From: Marinobacter gelidimuriae
GTDB taxonomy: Bacteria; Pseudomonadota; Gammaproteobacteria; Pseudomonadales; Oleiphilaceae
Length of the DNA: 64,000 bases
NCBI RefSeq assembly: GCF_000372805.1
Contig: NZ_KB889941.1
Span: forward strand, 1-64,000
Direction: 5' to 3'
Position 1 is the first letter of the stretch, and each line of letters begins with the position of its first letter. Positions 36,842 through 48,075 of this stretch are shown piece by piece. The translations under genes and the position numbers were made by a program. The notes under the pieces are model-generated. The model ran no database searches. It was given only the letters and a program-made list of their open reading frames with translations, and was not told where the DNA came from.

Positions 36842-37339
36842 ATGAAGTTGACAACAAAAGGCCGGTACGCGGTAACCGCTATGCTGGACCTTGCACTGCA
36901 CGGTGACCATGGGCCGGTTACGCTTGCTGATATATCAGCCCGCCAGGAAATCTCCCTGTCGTACCTGGAACAGCTATTTTCGCGGCTGCGACGCAGGCAC
37001 TTGGTGGCCAGCATTCGCGGCCCGGGCGGGGGCTATCGCCTGAGTCGCGGCGCTGATGCCATTTTTATATCAGAGGTGGTAGACGCTGTCAGCGAGTCAC
37101 TTGACACCACTCGCTGCGGTAACAAAGGCGATTGTCAGAGCGGCGAGAAGTGCCTGACCCATCACCTTTGGACTGACCTCACCGAGCAGATTCATCAGTT
37201 CCTGGATAACATCAGCCTGGGCGATCTGATGAAAAAACGTGAAATCCGCCAAGTGGCGGACCGCCAGAATCTGCGCCAGAGCGATGCAGGTTGTGAAACG
37301 ATCAACACTCGGCTGCTCAGTGAACAGGCGCCGGTTTAA
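36842..37339 (+). CDS. iscR: Fe-S cluster transcriptional regulator IscR
   Basis: 165 aa from the ATG at 36842. Rrf2-family winged helix ([35 protein letters not shown]) with cluster ligands Cys92, Cys98 and Cys104 in [13 protein letters not shown] and His107. It senses Fe-S demand and controls isc genes. The usual iscS follows 17 bases later, but the rest of the operon is missing. Confidence 0.93.
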   Translation: MKLTTKGRYAVTAMLDLALHGDHGPVTLADISARQEISLSYLEQLFSRLRRRHLVASIRGPGGGYRLSRGADAIFISEVVDAVSESLDTTRCGNKGDCQSGEKCLTHHLWTDLTEQIHQFLDNISLGDLMKKREIRQVADRQNLRQSDAGCETINTRLLSEQAPV

Positions 37340-37356
37340 GTCTGGTTTTTAATACC

Positions 37357-38544
37357 ATGAAGAAACCTGTATACCTCGATTATGCGGCCACTACGCCCGC
37401 AGATTTTGCCGTTGCCGAAGAAATGATGCGCTACCTGACATTGGATGGCGCCTTTGGTAACCCTGCCTCGCGTACCCATGGTTATGGCTGGCAGGCCGAA
37501 GCGGCGGTAGAAACTGCACGCCGCCAGGTGGCCACATTGATCAACGCCGACCCCCGCGAAATCGTATGGACATCCGGCGCGACCGAGTCTGACAATCTGG
37601 CGATCAAAGGCGCGGTGGCCGGGCACGATGCGCCTCACATTATTACCTCCATGATCGAACATAAAGCCGTTCTGGATACCTGTGGCTGGCTGCAGGAGCA
37701 GGGCGTGAAGGTTACCTGGCTGAAGCCTGATGCCTGTGGGCGTATTCACGTCGGACAAGTGGTTGAGGCGCTGACGCCAGAGACCGTGCTTGTGAGCCTG
37801 ATGCTGGTAAACAACGAATTGGGCAGCATTAGTGACATTGCAGCCATTGGCGCCCAACTGCGCGGCCGCGGTGTGCTTTTTCATGTTGATGCGGCCCAGG
37901 CCCCCGGAAAAATACCGGTGGATGTAAAGGCCTTGAACGCCGACTTGCTGTCACTGTCGGCGCATAAGGTTTATGGCCCCAAAGGGATAGGCGCGCTTTA
38001 CGTGCGACGCTCTCCGGATGTGCGTATTCAAGCGCAGATTCACGGTGGCGGTCATGAGCGCGGCATGCGCTCTGGCACCCTGCCGGCGCATCAAATTGTG
38101 GGTATGGGTAAAGCGTTTGAGTTGGCGGCAGACAGCCTTTCTGCCGATAGTGCCAGGCTGGAACAGCTGCGTGGGCGTTTTCTTGGGGCGCTGGCAGAGC
38201 TTGAAGGGGTTTCTCTAAACGGGAGTCTCAATACCGGTCTCAACGGCAGTGAAACCAATGATGACGCCAAACTGCGAGTGCCTGGCATTATCAATTTGTC
38301 GTTCGCGGGCGTTGATGCAGAAACCCTGATGCTGGGCCTGCGTGAATTGGCAGTGTCTTCCGGTTCCGCCTGCACATCGGCGACACTGGAGCCATCTTAT
38401 GTCTTGCGGGGTATCGGGCTAGACGATAAGCAGGCTCACCGTGCGCTGCGGTTTTCATTTGGCCGTTATACCAGCGGCGAAGAAGTCGACTTTGCGGCGG
38501 CACACATTATTGATGTTGTTGGCCGGCTGCGGTCTGCGCGGTAG
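37357..38544 (+). CDS. iscS: Cysteine desulfurase IscS, without the C-terminal tail
   Basis: 395 aa. PLP enzyme that takes sulfur from cysteine: Lys204 in [10 protein letters not shown] binds PLP, Cys339 in [13 protein letters not shown] carries the persulfide. The protein ends at VGRLRSAR, while classical IscS continues some 20 residues that contact the scaffold IscU. iscU, iscA, hscBA and fdx are not downstream; ndk comes next. It can still serve tRNA thiolation and other sulfur uses. Confidence 0.88.
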   Translation: MKKPVYLDYAATTPADFAVAEEMMRYLTLDGAFGNPASRTHGYGWQAEAAVETARRQVATLINADPREIVWTSGATESDNLAIKGAVAGHDAPHIITSMIEHKAVLDTCGWLQEQGVKVTWLKPDACGRIHVGQVVEALTPETVLVSLMLVNNELGSISDIAAIGAQLRGRGVLFHVDAAQAPGKIPVDVKALNADLLSLSAHKVYGPKGIGALYVRRSPDVRIQAQIHGGGHERGMRSGTLPAHQIVGMGKAFELAADSLSADSARLEQLRGRFLGALAELEGVSLNGSLNTGLNGSETNDDAKLRVPGIINLSFAGVDAETLMLGLRELAVSSGSACTSATLEPSYVLRGIGLDDKQAHRALRFSFGRYTSGEEVDFAAAHIIDVVGRLRSAR

Positions 38545-38611
38545 GCACCGGCCCCGTGACTGCGTATAATTGCAGGCTCGTTTTTTATCCAACCTCTAAT
38601 GGAGAATCACC

Positions 38612-39040
38612 ATGGCAAACGAACGCACGTTGTCGATCATCAAGCCTGATGCCGTTGCAAAAAATGTAATCGGCAAAATCATCAGCCGTTTTGAAGATGC
38701 AGAGCTGCATGTTGTTGCAGCAAAGATGTCGCACCTTAGCCAGGAACAGGCCGAAGGCTTTTACGCCGAGCACAAAGAGCGTCCGTTCTTTAACGACCTG
38801 GTTGCGTTTATGACGTCTGGCCCGGTGGTTGTTCAGGCTTTGGAAGGCGAAGGCGCCATTTTGAAAAACCGTGATCTGATGGGTGCTACTAATCCGAAAG
38901 AAGCGGAAGCTGGCACCATCCGCGCTGACTTTGCATCGTCTATTGATGCCAATGCGGTTCACGGCTCCGACTCGGCTGCTTCCGCAGAGCGCGAAATTGC
39001 TTATTTTTTCAATGATAATGAAATTTGCCCGCGCGGCTGA
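38612..39040 (+). CDS. ndk: Nucleoside diphosphate kinase
   Basis: 142 aa, normal length. [12 protein letters not shown] at the start and the active-site His in NAVHGSDS. It keeps NTP and dNTP pools balanced. GGAGAA precedes the ATG. In relatives it also follows the isc operon. Confidence 0.95.
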   Translation: MANERTLSIIKPDAVAKNVIGKIISRFEDAELHVVAAKMSHLSQEQAEGFYAEHKERPFFNDLVAFMTSGPVVVQALEGEGAILKNRDLMGATNPKEAEAGTIRADFASSIDANAVHGSDSAASAEREIAYFFNDNEICPRG

Positions 39041-39100
39041 TTTTGTTCACCGGGGGCGGCGTTGCTGCCCCCGGATTGGTTATTTGATTAAGGTTATACA

Positions 39101-40213
39101 ATGACAGCACTCGCTGAAAAAACAAATCTTCTGGGAATGCCCAAAGCCAAGCTTGAGGCCTATTTTGAATCCCTGGGGGAAAAACGTTTTCGCGCTACTC
39201 AGGTGCTGCAATGGATTCACCAGCGTGGTGTGGGTGACTTCGATGAAATGACCAATATGAGCAAGCCTCTGCGGGACAAGCTTAAGCTGATCGCCGAAGT
39301 ACGTGGCCCGGAAGTGGTCTATGACGAAGTGGCCAAAGACGGCACCCGTAAATGGGTAATGCGCATGGACAACGGCAACAACATAGAAACCGTGCTGATA
39401 CCTGACGGTGAACGTGGCACTCTGTGCGTGTCATCACAGATTGGTTGCAGTCTGGATTGCAGTTTTTGTTCAACGGGTAAGAGAGGCTTCAACCGTAACC
39501 TGACCTCTGCCGAGATTATTGGGCAGGTGTGGGCTGCGCGCAAAACGTTCATGCCCTATGCGCCGGGCCCAGATCGTCCGATTACCAACGTGGTGATGAT
39601 GGGCATGGGCGAGCCCTTGTTGAACTTCGACAACGTCGTAGACGCCATGAATCTGATGATGGAAGATCTGGCCTACGGCATTTCCAAGCGCCGGGTAACC
39701 CTGAGCACGTCGGGCGTGGTTCCAGCGATCGACAAGCTGGGTGAGGTTACCGATGTTTCATTGGCTATTTCTTTGCACGCCGCAAATGATGAGTTGCGTA
39801 ACCAGTTAGTACCTATTAATAAAAAGTACCCAATAGCAGAGTTGCTGGCCGCTACCCGCCGCTATTTGAGTCGTTTGCCAGACAAGCGCAAGGCAACCAT
39901 TGAATACACTTTGATGGCTGGTGTGAACGATCATGTCGATCAAGCGCGAGAACTGGCCGAGGTTCTGCGCGGCTTGCCGTGTAAGATCAACTTGATACCA
40001 TTTAATCCGTTCCCGGAAAGTGGCTATGAACGTCCGAGCATGAATGCCACCCGGCGATTCCAGACGGTGTTGAACGAGGAAGGGTATATTGCGACCGTAC
40101 GCATGCCCCGTGGCGATGACATAGACGCTGCTTGTGGGCAACTGGTGGGCAAGGTAGAAGACCGAACCCGTCGCAGTGCCCGTTACATTGCAGTGCAGCA
40201 GGTTTCAGCGTAA
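39101..40213 (+). CDS. rlmN: Dual-specificity rRNA/tRNA methyltransferase RlmN
   Basis: 370 aa radical SAM enzyme that methylates C2 of A2503 in 23S rRNA and A37 in some tRNAs. The cluster ligands are Cys116, Cys120 and Cys123 in [26 protein letters not shown] follows, and the C-terminal catalytic cysteine is in DIDAACGQL. Length and order (before pilW) are as in other Gammaproteobacteria. Confidence 0.95.
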   Translation: MTALAEKTNLLGMPKAKLEAYFESLGEKRFRATQVLQWIHQRGVGDFDEMTNMSKPLRDKLKLIAEVRGPEVVYDEVAKDGTRKWVMRMDNGNNIETVLIPDGERGTLCVSSQIGCSLDCSFCSTGKRGFNRNLTSAEIIGQVWAARKTFMPYAPGPDRPITNVVMMGMGEPLLNFDNVVDAMNLMMEDLAYGISKRRVTLSTSGVVPAIDKLGEVTDVSLAISLHAANDELRNQLVPINKKYPIAELLAATRRYLSRLPDKRKATIEYTLMAGVNDHVDQARELAEVLRGLPCKINLIPFNPFPESGYERPSMNATRRFQTVLNEEGYIATVRMPRGDDIDAACGQLVGKVEDRTRRSARYIAVQQVSA

Positions 40214-40274
40214 ATACCCGGCTGTGGATGCGGCAGGCCTTCTCCAATAGCAGCTTCAGGATGAGTTCACGGCT

Positions 40275-41078
40275 ATGGTAAATCAGTTTGTCAGTGCCCG
40301 TTTTATGATGTCGCTGATGCTGGTGGCAGCGATGTTGTCGGGCTGTGTGACGACCACCGACAGCCGCTTTGCCCGCGAAGCCGATCGCCAAAAAGCGTTG
40401 GCAGATTACGTTCAGTTGGCATCAGCGTATATTGGCCAGGGAAATTTTGAGCGAGCCCGCCATCACTTGGACCGGGCTCTGGAAATTGATTCGAATAACT
40501 CGCCGGCGTTAGCCGCAAAGGGCCTTATTTTCGCCAACGAGGGTGAACCCGAACTGGCTGGAAGCAATTTCAGACGCGCGATCTCCGCCGATTCAAAAAA
40601 TACCCGCGCCAATGTTTATTATGGCGCGTTTTTGTATGGCCAGGGCCGAATGGAACAGGCGCGCGACCAGTTTGCCAAGGCCTCTGGCGATACCGGTTAT
40701 CCGGATCGAGGTTCCGTTTTTTTCAACCTGGGAATGACCCAGGAGCAGCTGGGTGATTTTCCAACTGCGGTTAGCAGCTATCGCCGTGCCACCGAGTTGG
40801 CACGCAGTGATCCCAAAACATTGCTGGCGTTATCCCGAGTGCTGCTAGAAACCGGTGACGTGAAAACCGCCGACTTCTATTACAGTCGGCTGCTAACTAT
40901 AATGCAGCGCAATGACCGCTTGCAGCACTCATCTGAAAGCCTGTTGGTGGGAGTTCGCATTGCCCGCCTGCTGGACAAACGTGACCAAGAGGCCAGTTTG
41001 GCGTTAATGTTGCGGAATAATTTCCCCGAATCAGCAGAACTCCGGCAATACAAGGTACTGATGTCTAATGGCCAATGA
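40275..41078 (+). CDS. pilW: Type IV pilus assembly lipoprotein PilW/PilF
   Basis: 267 aa. Lipoprotein signal with lipobox LSGC near residue 24, then about six TPR repeats (NFERARHHLDRALEIDSNNSPALAAKG and following). It acts as the pilotin that places the PilQ secretin in the outer membrane. Its end overlaps the rodZ start. Position between rlmN and rodZ is the conserved one. Confidence 0.88.
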   Translation: MVNQFVSARFMMSLMLVAAMLSGCVTTTDSRFAREADRQKALADYVQLASAYIGQGNFERARHHLDRALEIDSNNSPALAAKGLIFANEGEPELAGSNFRRAISADSKNTRANVYYGAFLYGQGRMEQARDQFAKASGDTGYPDRGSVFFNLGMTQEQLGDFPTAVSSYRRATELARSDPKTLLALSRVLLETGDVKTADFYYSRLLTIMQRNDRLQHSSESLLVGVRIARLLDKRDQEASLALMLRNNFPESAELRQYKVLMSNGQ

Positions 41079-42027
41079 AGAGAATCAAGCTGCCCCTGGC
41101 AATCGGCCGGTGGGCCCACAGTTAAAACAGGCCCGCGAGGCGAAAGGGCTTAGCGTAGCCGAAGTGGCTGATGCCCAGCATCTTCGCCCGGCCATTATCC
41201 AGGCCATCGAAAATGGCAAATACGAGCTGATTGATACAGAGCTCTTCCTGAAAGGCTACATACGCGCTTATGCGCGCCAAGTAGGCCTGGATGGTAACGC
41301 CCTGATTGCCGATCTTAACGTGGAGCTGGAGCCCATGCGCCAGGCGCAGGCGCAGGCGAAAGCAGCGAATCCGCTGATTGATATAGAACGCCGGCGGCGC
41401 AAAAAACGCCGTGTAGCCAAAGCCGCATTGTGGCTGGTCGCACTGGCAGTATTGGGCTTTTTGGTGTTTTCGTTTATTTACAATCCTTCGCAGCTGGCTA
41501 GTTTGACGGGCGCCGGCGATGACTCAACAACACAATCTACGCCAGATAACTTGTTGCCAGACGAAACGAGTGATGGCGATGTGTCGGCTTCGTCCGCGAA
41601 CGCAGAGGGTGCGCTAGAACCGCTTATAGCGGCAGGCACAGGAACTTTTTCTGACGGCGAGGCTCCAGCTGACGGCTCGGGGTCTTCGCCAGCGCAGACA
41701 GTAGGAAATTCGGCCGTCATCGTCGACAATGATCGTTCGACGATAGATACGGAACAGGCACCCCAAGTTGCCGACAACCGGGGCCGGTTGGAAATTGAAT
41801 TTATTGATGATTGCTGGGTTCAGATTCGAGATGCTTACGGTAGAAGCCTGGCCAGCGGTCTGAAACGCCAGAGCGACCGCATTGATTTGCGCGCTGAAAC
41901 CGATATTCGTCTGGTGATTGGTGCCGCTAATGCGATAGGGGCCATGCGCTTTGAAGGTGCGCCCGTCGATCTTGGTAGTAAAGGCATTGTTGGTAATCGC
42001 GCCGAGTTTGTTTTGGCTTTGAATTAA
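41068..42027 (+). CDS. rodZ: Cytoskeleton protein RodZ
   Basis: 319 aa. N-terminal Cro-like helix-turn-helix (LKQAREAKGLSVAEVADAQ) that binds MreB, a basic stretch RRRRKKRRVAK, one membrane helix near residues 113-131, a low-complexity Ser/Asp/Gly-rich periplasmic linker, and a C-terminal DUF4115 beta domain (IEFIDDCWVQIRDAYGR). It helps keep rod shape. Confidence 0.9.
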   Translation: MANEENQAAPGNRPVGPQLKQAREAKGLSVAEVADAQHLRPAIIQAIENGKYELIDTELFLKGYIRAYARQVGLDGNALIADLNVELEPMRQAQAQAKAANPLIDIERRRRKKRRVAKAALWLVALAVLGFLVFSFIYNPSQLASLTGAGDDSTTQSTPDNLLPDETSDGDVSASSANAEGALEPLIAAGTGTFSDGEAPADGSGSSPAQTVGNSAVIVDNDRSTIDTEQAPQVADNRGRLEIEFIDDCWVQIRDAYGRSLASGLKRQSDRIDLRAETDIRLVIGAANAIGAMRFEGAPVDLGSKGIVGNRAEFVLALN

Positions 42028-42079
42028 TAGCTCAACGTAAACGCCGATACTTCTGGTTTTCACAGATGGGTTCTCCCAA

Positions 42080-43198
42080 ATGAAGCATGAATCTCCGATT
42101 AAAAGACGTAAATCCCGCCAGATCATGGTGGGCAATGTGCCCGTGGGTGGCGACGCGCCGATTGCCGTCCAGAGTATGACCAACACCGAAACCTGCGACG
42201 TGGAAGCAACGCTGGGGCAGATACAGGCCCTTCAAGACGCCGGTGCCGATATTGTCCGCGTGTCTGTGCCGTCAATGGAAGCCGCAGAAGCGTTTGGCCG
42301 TATTCGCGCCCGCGCGGGTGTTCCGCTGGTTGCCGATATTCATTTCGATTACAAGATCGCGTTACGGGTGGCCGAACTGGGCGTTGACTGCTTGCGCATA
42401 AACCCGGGTAACATTGGTCGGGAAGACCGCGTCAGCGCGGTCATCAGTGCCTGCCGCGACCGCAATATTCCAATTCGGATCGGCGTTAACGCAGGCTCGC
42501 TAAGTAAAGACCTGCAGCGTAAATACGGCGAGCCTACCGCAGACGCGCTGGTGGAATCTGCCATGCGCAACGTCGATATTCTTGACCGCCACGACTTCCA
42601 GAATTTTAAGGTCAGCCTTAAAGCGTCCGAAGTGTTTATGACGGTAGAAGCCTATCGCAAGATTGCCACGCAGATTGACCAGCCTTTGCACCTGGGCATC
42701 ACCGAAGCCGGCGGTTTCCGTTCCGGTACTGTGAAGTCGTCTATCGGGCTTGGTCTATTGCTGATGGATGGCATTGGCGACACTATCCGCGTATCGCTAG
42801 CAGCAGACCCGGTGCAGGAAGTCAAGGTTGGCTACGACATACTCAAAAGTTTGCGCTTGCGCTCCCGCGGCATTAACTTTATTGCCTGCCCCAGTTGTTC
42901 GCGGCAGAATTTCGATGTTATCCAGACCATGAACGATCTGGAAGTGCGTTTGGAAGACGTGCAGCAGGCTCTGGATGTGGCCATTATTGGTTGTATCGTG
43001 AACGGCCCGGGCGAAGCCAAAGAGGCCGATATTGGTTTAACCGGTGGCAGCCCGAAAAACCTGTTTTATATGAATGGTAAGCCTCAGCAGAAATTGGACA
43101 ACGCAAATTTGACTGACGATCTTGAACGTCTGATTCGCAAAGAAATTGCTCGCCGTCAGGAAACCGAAAAAGCCATTATTGTCCGTTCCGCTGACTAA
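42080..43198 (+). CDS. ispG: 4-hydroxy-3-methylbut-2-enyl diphosphate synthase IspG (GcpE)
   Basis: 372 aa. Penultimate step of the MEP isoprenoid pathway. Opens with [20 protein letters not shown], contains QSMTNTET; cluster cysteines are in [10 protein letters not shown] and [14 protein letters not shown]. Normal length and conserved position before hisS. Confidence 0.95.
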   Translation: MKHESPIKRRKSRQIMVGNVPVGGDAPIAVQSMTNTETCDVEATLGQIQALQDAGADIVRVSVPSMEAAEAFGRIRARAGVPLVADIHFDYKIALRVAELGVDCLRINPGNIGREDRVSAVISACRDRNIPIRIGVNAGSLSKDLQRKYGEPTADALVESAMRNVDILDRHDFQNFKVSLKASEVFMTVEAYRKIATQIDQPLHLGITEAGGFRSGTVKSSIGLGLLLMDGIGDTIRVSLAADPVQEVKVGYDILKSLRLRSRGINFIACPSCSRQNFDVIQTMNDLEVRLEDVQQALDVAIIGCIVNGPGEAKEADIGLTGGSPKNLFYMNGKPQQKLDNANLTDDLERLIRKEIARRQETEKAIIVRSAD

Positions 43199-43318
43199 CA
43201 TGCAACGAATACGGTTATAGCTATCGATAACACCTATCGATGACAACAGCCACAACAGGTAGGCAATGCATTGGCGCAGCGCCACTGCACAAACCACAGA
43301 GACGTTTAAGGGTTTAAC

Positions 43319-44596
43319 TTGGCTAAGATTCAGGCAATTCGCGGGATGAACGATATCCTGCCCGAACAGACTCCGGTCTGGCAATATGTCGAAGCAACGG
43401 TGCGCAAGGTGTTGGGGCAATACGGGTACCAGGAAATCCGTATGCCGATTGTGGAACAGACCGACCTGTTCAAGCGCTCTATCGGTGAAGTTACCGACAT
43501 TGTTGAAAAAGAAATGTACACCTTTGAAGACCGCAACGGCGACAGCCTGACTCTGCGCCCGGAAGGCACTGCCGGTTGCGTGCGCGCGGCCGAAGAGCAC
43601 GGCCTGCTGTTCAATCAAACCCGGCGGATGTGGTACACCGGCCAGATGTTTCGCTACGAGCGCCCACAAAAAGGGCGTTACCGCCAGTTTCACCAGGTGG
43701 GTGTCGAGTGTTTTGGCATGGCTGGGCCAGACATAGACGCAGAGCTTCTTATTCTGACGGCGCGTTTGTGGAAAACGTTTGGTCTGGCTGACCATGCGCG
43801 TCTCGAAATCAACTCGATTGGCACCGCTGAAGCCCGCCGAAACTATCGCGAGGCGCTGGTTGCTTACCTGCAGCAATTCAAAGCCGAGCTCGATGAAGAC
43901 AGTCAGCGCCGGCTTGAAAGCAACCCTTTGCGGATTCTGGACAGCAAAAGCGCGGCTACCCGTAAGATTCTGGAGCAGGCGCCAAAACTAGACGCCTGGC
44001 TTGACGACGAATCTCGTGATCATTTTGAACGCTTGAAGCAATTGTTGGACGCCGCCGGAATCGCGTACACGGTGAATCCGGCGCTGGTCCGCGGCCTGGA
44101 CTACTACGGTAAGACGGTATTTGAGTGGATTACAGACAGCCTGGGCGCCCAAGGCACGATTTGCGCCGGAGGCCGCTATGATGGACTGGTAGAGCAACTG
44201 GGCGGAAAACCCACGGTCGCCGTTGGTTTTGCCATGGGCGTGGAGCGTCTCATCCTGCTGTTGGAAACCCTTAATTTGATACCCGAGTCGGTCAACAACC
44301 AGGCCGATGTGTACGTTACCGCCATGGGCGATCAGGCGGTTGCGCCAGCGCTGCTTCTTGCTGAAGAACTGCGTGACCACCTGCCGGGCTACATCATTAT
44401 TAGCCATTGCGGTGCGGGCAGCTTTAAAAGCCAAATGAAAAAAGCCGATCGAAGCGGCGCCCATTATGCACTCATTCTGGGTGATAGCGAGCTTCAGAAT
44501 CAAAGTGTTGGCCTTAAACCTTTACGTACAGACGAGCCCCAGCAAGAGCTCCCGCGGCAGCAGGTTGCCGAGGCTCTAGCGCAGGCGCTGTCGTAG
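43319..44596 (+). CDS. hisS: Histidyl-tRNA synthetase
   Basis: 425 aa. Class II synthetase: motif 1 near [13 protein letters not shown], motif 2 [17 protein letters not shown], the His-specific motif [15 protein letters not shown], and motif 3 around [11 protein letters not shown]. The open frame begins with TTG at 43319 ([12 protein letters not shown]), 10 bases after AAGGG; no ATG lies in a better place, so a TTG start is likely. Confidence 0.93.
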   Translation: MAKIQAIRGMNDILPEQTPVWQYVEATVRKVLGQYGYQEIRMPIVEQTDLFKRSIGEVTDIVEKEMYTFEDRNGDSLTLRPEGTAGCVRAAEEHGLLFNQTRRMWYTGQMFRYERPQKGRYRQFHQVGVECFGMAGPDIDAELLILTARLWKTFGLADHARLEINSIGTAEARRNYREALVAYLQQFKAELDEDSQRRLESNPLRILDSKSAATRKILEQAPKLDAWLDDESRDHFERLKQLLDAAGIAYTVNPALVRGLDYYGKTVFEWITDSLGAQGTICAGGRYDGLVEQLGGKPTVAVGFAMGVERLILLLETLNLIPESVNNQADVYVTAMGDQAVAPALLLAEELRDHLPGYIIISHCGAGSFKSQMKKADRSGAHYALILGDSELQNQSVGLKPLRTDEPQQELPRQQVAEALAQALS

Positions 44597-44640
44597 TAAT
44601 CCTTTTAAAGCGCCGTTTCTAATTTACAACAGGAGTTATC

Positions 44641-45294
44641 ATGGCCGAGTTGCGTACAGATGAAGAGCAGGTTGAAGCGATCAAGCAGTGGTGGAAGAAC
44701 AACGGTAGTTCGCTGCTGATTGGTATTGGTGCGGCCCTGGCGATTGTGTTCGGCTGGCAGGCGTGGCAAAACCAGCAGGCCCAGCAGCGTACCGAGGCCG
44801 CCAGCCAGTTTGTCACTCTGATGAACGCCTTTGGCACCGAAGATGGAACCAGCGCCGACACCGTCGCTTTCGTGGCTAAAACCCTGCGCGATGATCATGC
44901 CGGCAGCGCTTACGCGATTTACGCCAATTTGATGCTGGCGCGGGTTCAGCTCATGCAGAACAGCGACGCCGAAGGCGCTGTTGAATCCTTGCAATGGGCA
45001 CTGAATAAAGCGGCGGAGACTCAGCCTCTGGCTCTGGTTGTGCGCAGCCGCCTGGCGCAAGCCCAAATGGCTCTGGAAAATTATGATGCGGCGTTGACCA
45101 CCATTGACGGTGCCACAGACAGCGACGCTTTTGGTGCTATGTTTGCCGAATTGCGCGGTGATATTTTGCTCGCGAAAGGCGATCAGGAAGGGGCACGTAA
45201 TGCCTACCTGGCAGCCCGCGAACAGGGCGAAGAAAATCGCAGTGGCGTTCTGCAACTCAAACTGGCGGATCTGGGTGTCGGGGGTGATGCGTGA
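44641..45294 (+). CDS. yfgM: YfgM family tetratricopeptide protein
   Basis: 217 aa. Short cytoplasmic start (RTDEEQVEAIKQWWKNNGSS), one membrane helix near residues 23-42 (LLIGIGAALAIVFGWQAW), then a TPR-like periplasmic part. YfgM accompanies SecYEG and periplasmic chaperones. It overlaps bamB by 4 bases, the conserved arrangement. Confidence 0.88.
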   Translation: MAELRTDEEQVEAIKQWWKNNGSSLLIGIGAALAIVFGWQAWQNQQAQQRTEAASQFVTLMNAFGTEDGTSADTVAFVAKTLRDDHAGSAYAIYANLMLARVQLMQNSDAEGAVESLQWALNKAAETQPLALVVRSRLAQAQMALENYDAALTTIDGATDSDAFGAMFAELRGDILLAKGDQEGARNAYLAAREQGEENRSGVLQLKLADLGVGGDA

Positions 45295-46463
45295 CGTTAA
45301 GCGCAGGTTTCCGGCAGCTGCGCGCCAGTGCTGTGGTGCTTATGGCCGCCGCCCTTGTAATTGGTTGCAGCGCCAACGATACGTTTGAGCAGCCCGCACA
45401 ATTGCCTGATGTGAATCAGCAGGTGTCACTTGAGCGGGTTTGGAACGTTACGGTGGGTGACGGCCATGACGGCGAGTTTTTGTACCTGGCACCGCTGAAC
45501 GCCGGCGACGTTGTGTACGCCGCATCGGCTGACGGAGAGTTGCTTGCCCTAAACGCAGAAACCGGCAAACAGATTTGGGAGAATTCGGTGAAAGACCGGA
45601 TTTTTGCCGGTGTTGGTGGCGATGCCAATCAACTGTATCTGGTGAGCCGCGATGCCGATTTGCTGGCGCTTTCGCGGGAAGACGGCAGCGAGCTTTGGCG
45701 CGCGTCACTGCCGACCGAAGTTCTGTCGGCGCCGCAGTCCAATGGCAGTCTGGTGGTTGTGCAAACCACCGACGGCCGCGTGCTGGCATTCAATGCCGCT
45801 GACGGTGAAAAACGTTGGCAATATGACAGTGTTGTGCCGGCCTTGTCGGTTCGCGCCGCAGCAGCGCCGCTGGTAGGTGCTGACGTTATAATAAGCGGCT
45901 TTGCCAACGGCAAACTGCTGGCTCTGTCTGCAGAATCTGGCCAGCCGCTGTGGCAGTACGAAGTAGGTGCGCCCCAGGGCCGTACCGAGCTTGAGCGCTT
46001 GGTCGACATTACCAGCCAGCCTTTGGTGCTGGAAAACGCGATTCTGGCGGTGGGCTATCAGGGTAAGCTGGCGCTGATTGATTTGCGCACCGGCAATGAC
46101 ATCTGGAGCAAGACAGCCTCCAGCCTGTATTCGCCAATGGTCAGTAACGGCAACATTTTTCTGGCGTCTGCTAACGGCGACCTGGTTGCTATGCGGGGGT
46201 CCGATCGCCGTGACCTGTGGACCCAGGATAAACTGGCCTGGCGCCAGCTGACCCAGCCGGTGCCCTTCGACGATTACCTGGTGGTAGGTGACTTTGACGG
46301 TTACCTGCACGTGGTGTCCCAGGAAAGTGGTGAGCTGGTAGGGCAGATGAAATTTGATGGTGACGGTATCCGCGTACCGGCCCAGCGCCTGAGTAATGGT
46401 AATCTGCTGATCTTCGGCAACGGCGGTAAACTCGCCGCTTATAGGTTGCAATCGAAAAACTGA
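45291..46463 (+). CDS. bamB: Outer membrane assembly lipoprotein BamB
   Basis: 390 aa. Lipoprotein signal with lipobox ending in IGCS, then an eight-bladed PQQ-type propeller with repeats such as LLALNAETGKQIWENSV and LALSREDGSELWRASL. Part of the BAM complex inserting outer membrane barrels. Sits between yfgM and der as in relatives. Confidence 0.93.
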   Translation: MTLSAGFRQLRASAVVLMAAALVIGCSANDTFEQPAQLPDVNQQVSLERVWNVTVGDGHDGEFLYLAPLNAGDVVYAASADGELLALNAETGKQIWENSVKDRIFAGVGGDANQLYLVSRDADLLALSREDGSELWRASLPTEVLSAPQSNGSLVVVQTTDGRVLAFNAADGEKRWQYDSVVPALSVRAAAAPLVGADVIISGFANGKLLALSAESGQPLWQYEVGAPQGRTELERLVDITSQPLVLENAILAVGYQGKLALIDLRTGNDIWSKTASSLYSPMVSNGNIFLASANGDLVAMRGSDRRDLWTQDKLAWRQLTQPVPFDDYLVVGDFDGYLHVVSQESGELVGQMKFDGDGIRVPAQRLSNGNLLIFGNGGKLAAYRLQSKN

Positions 46464-46472
46464 CGCGACACG

Positions 46473-46506
46473 CGGCCCGGTTTTCAAACCGGGCCGACTT
46501 CTTTTG
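46473..46506 (+). terminator. Terminator-like hairpin between bamB and der
   Basis: 11-bp stem CGGCCCGGTTT / AAACCGGGCCG with a TC loop, followed by ACTTCTTTT; starts 10 bases after the bamB stop. Confidence 0.65.
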
Positions 46507-46545
46507 TGAGTAGCGAATGACATTTTTTTTGAGTAGTGAAACACT

Positions 46546-47970
46546 ATGAATTTAGTCATTGCCCTGGTGGGCCGCCCCAACGTGGGCAAGTCCACACTGT
46601 TTAACCAGATGACCCGTTCGCGGGATGCACTGGTCGCCGATTTTCCGGGACTGACCCGCGACCGTAAATACGGTGAAGGCAATTACGAAAATCAGCGTTT
46701 TATTGTCATCGATACCGGCGGTTTGATGGGCGACGAGCTCGGGCTTGACACCGCGATGGCCAAGCAGTCTTTGCAGGCGGTTGAAGAAGCCGACATCGTT
46801 CTGTTTATTGTGGACGGCCGCGCTGGTGTAATGCCTGGTGATCGGGTACTTGCTGATCAGCTGCGCCGATCGGGCAAGCACGCGCACCTGGTGATTAACA
46901 AAACCGATGGCCAGGATCCAAACCTGGTAGCATCCGATTTTTATGCACTGGGTTTTCAATCCCAATTTCGCATTGCCGCATCCCACAATCGCGGCGTTCG
47001 ATCTATGTTGGAAATTTTGCTGCCGACGCCGGAGGAAGATGCAGATATAGACGGAGCGCATAATCACCCCGGCATTCGCATCGGTATTGTTGGCCGCCCC
47101 AACGTGGGCAAATCGACCCTTGTAAACCGCATGCTCGGTGAAGAGCGCGTCGTAGTTTACGATCTGCCGGGTACCACCCGCGACAGCATTTATATTCCCT
47201 ATGAGCGCATGGGCCAGGAATACACCCTGATTGATACCGCCGGTGTGCGGCGACGCAAAAATGTGCGAGAGGTGGTAGAGAAGTTCTCGATCATCAAAAC
47301 CTTGCAGGCCATAGACGACGCCCACGTGGTGATTTTGGTGATTGACGCCCGCGAGGGGTTGGTCGACCAAGACATGCATCTTATGGGCTTCGTGCTAAGT
47401 GCTGGCCGTTCGTTGGTGATTGCTATCAATAAATGGGATGGCATGAACGGCGAAGACCGTGACAAAGTAAAGGAACAGATTCGTCGGCGTTTGGACTTTC
47501 TGGACTATGCCGACAAGCATTACATTTCTGCGTTGCACGGGTCCGGCGTGGGTGTGATGTACGAGTCGGTCAACGCCTGCTACGAGTCGGCTATGGCAAA
47601 ATGGCCAACCAATCGTCTGACCACGATTTTGGAAGACGCGATTGCCCAACATCAGCCGCCCATGGTTCATGGTCGTCGTATCAAGCTGCGCTACGCCCAC
47701 CAGGGTGGCTCTAATCCGCCGACGATTGTGGTACACGGCAATCAGACAGACTCTTTGCCCGGTGCTTACAAACGTTACCTGGAGAATAGCTTCCGCAAGG
47801 TGTTAGCGGTAACCGGCACGCCGATCCGATTCGAGTTCCGTTCCAGTGAAAACCCGTTTGCTCATAAAGTGAACCGGATGACGCCGCGGCAAAAAGTCAA
47901 AAAAGACAACGATGAAAAGAAGGGCGGCGGCAAGCCCAAAAAAGCGCGGCAGAAGAGCCTGAAGCGCTGA
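46546..47970 (+). CDS. der: Ribosome-associated GTPase Der (EngA)
   Basis: 474 aa with two tandem GTPase domains, each with a P-loop [10 protein letters not shown] (near residues 8 and 182) and DxPG ([16 protein letters not shown]), then NKxD, and a C-terminal KH-like domain. Basic lysine-rich tail. Needed for 50S subunit assembly. Confidence 0.95.
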   Translation: MNLVIALVGRPNVGKSTLFNQMTRSRDALVADFPGLTRDRKYGEGNYENQRFIVIDTGGLMGDELGLDTAMAKQSLQAVEEADIVLFIVDGRAGVMPGDRVLADQLRRSGKHAHLVINKTDGQDPNLVASDFYALGFQSQFRIAASHNRGVRSMLEILLPTPEEDADIDGAHNHPGIRIGIVGRPNVGKSTLVNRMLGEERVVVYDLPGTTRDSIYIPYERMGQEYTLIDTAGVRRRKNVREVVEKFSIIKTLQAIDDAHVVILVIDAREGLVDQDMHLMGFVLSAGRSLVIAINKWDGMNGEDRDKVKEQIRRRLDFLDYADKHYISALHGSGVGVMYESVNACYESAMAKWPTNRLTTILEDAIAQHQPPMVHGRRIKLRYAHQGGSNPPTIVVHGNQTDSLPGAYKRYLENSFRKVLAVTGTPIRFEFRSSENPFAHKVNRMTPRQKVKKDNDEKKGGGKPKKARQKSLKR

Positions 47971-47993
47971 TAGGTAGAAAAGCCTTAAGCGCT

Positions 47994-48037
47994 AAAAAAA
48001 CCGGCCCGTTATGAACAATAACGGGCCGGTTTTTTTA
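47994..48037. terminator. Bidirectional terminator between der and pta
   Basis: 11-bp GC stem CCGGCCCGTTA / TAACGGGCCGG flanked by an A run and a T run, serving the converging der and pta genes. Confidence 0.88.
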
Positions 48038-48075
48038 TGGGCGTTGGCTATGTAAGACCGTAAGGCCGGGCAAGA

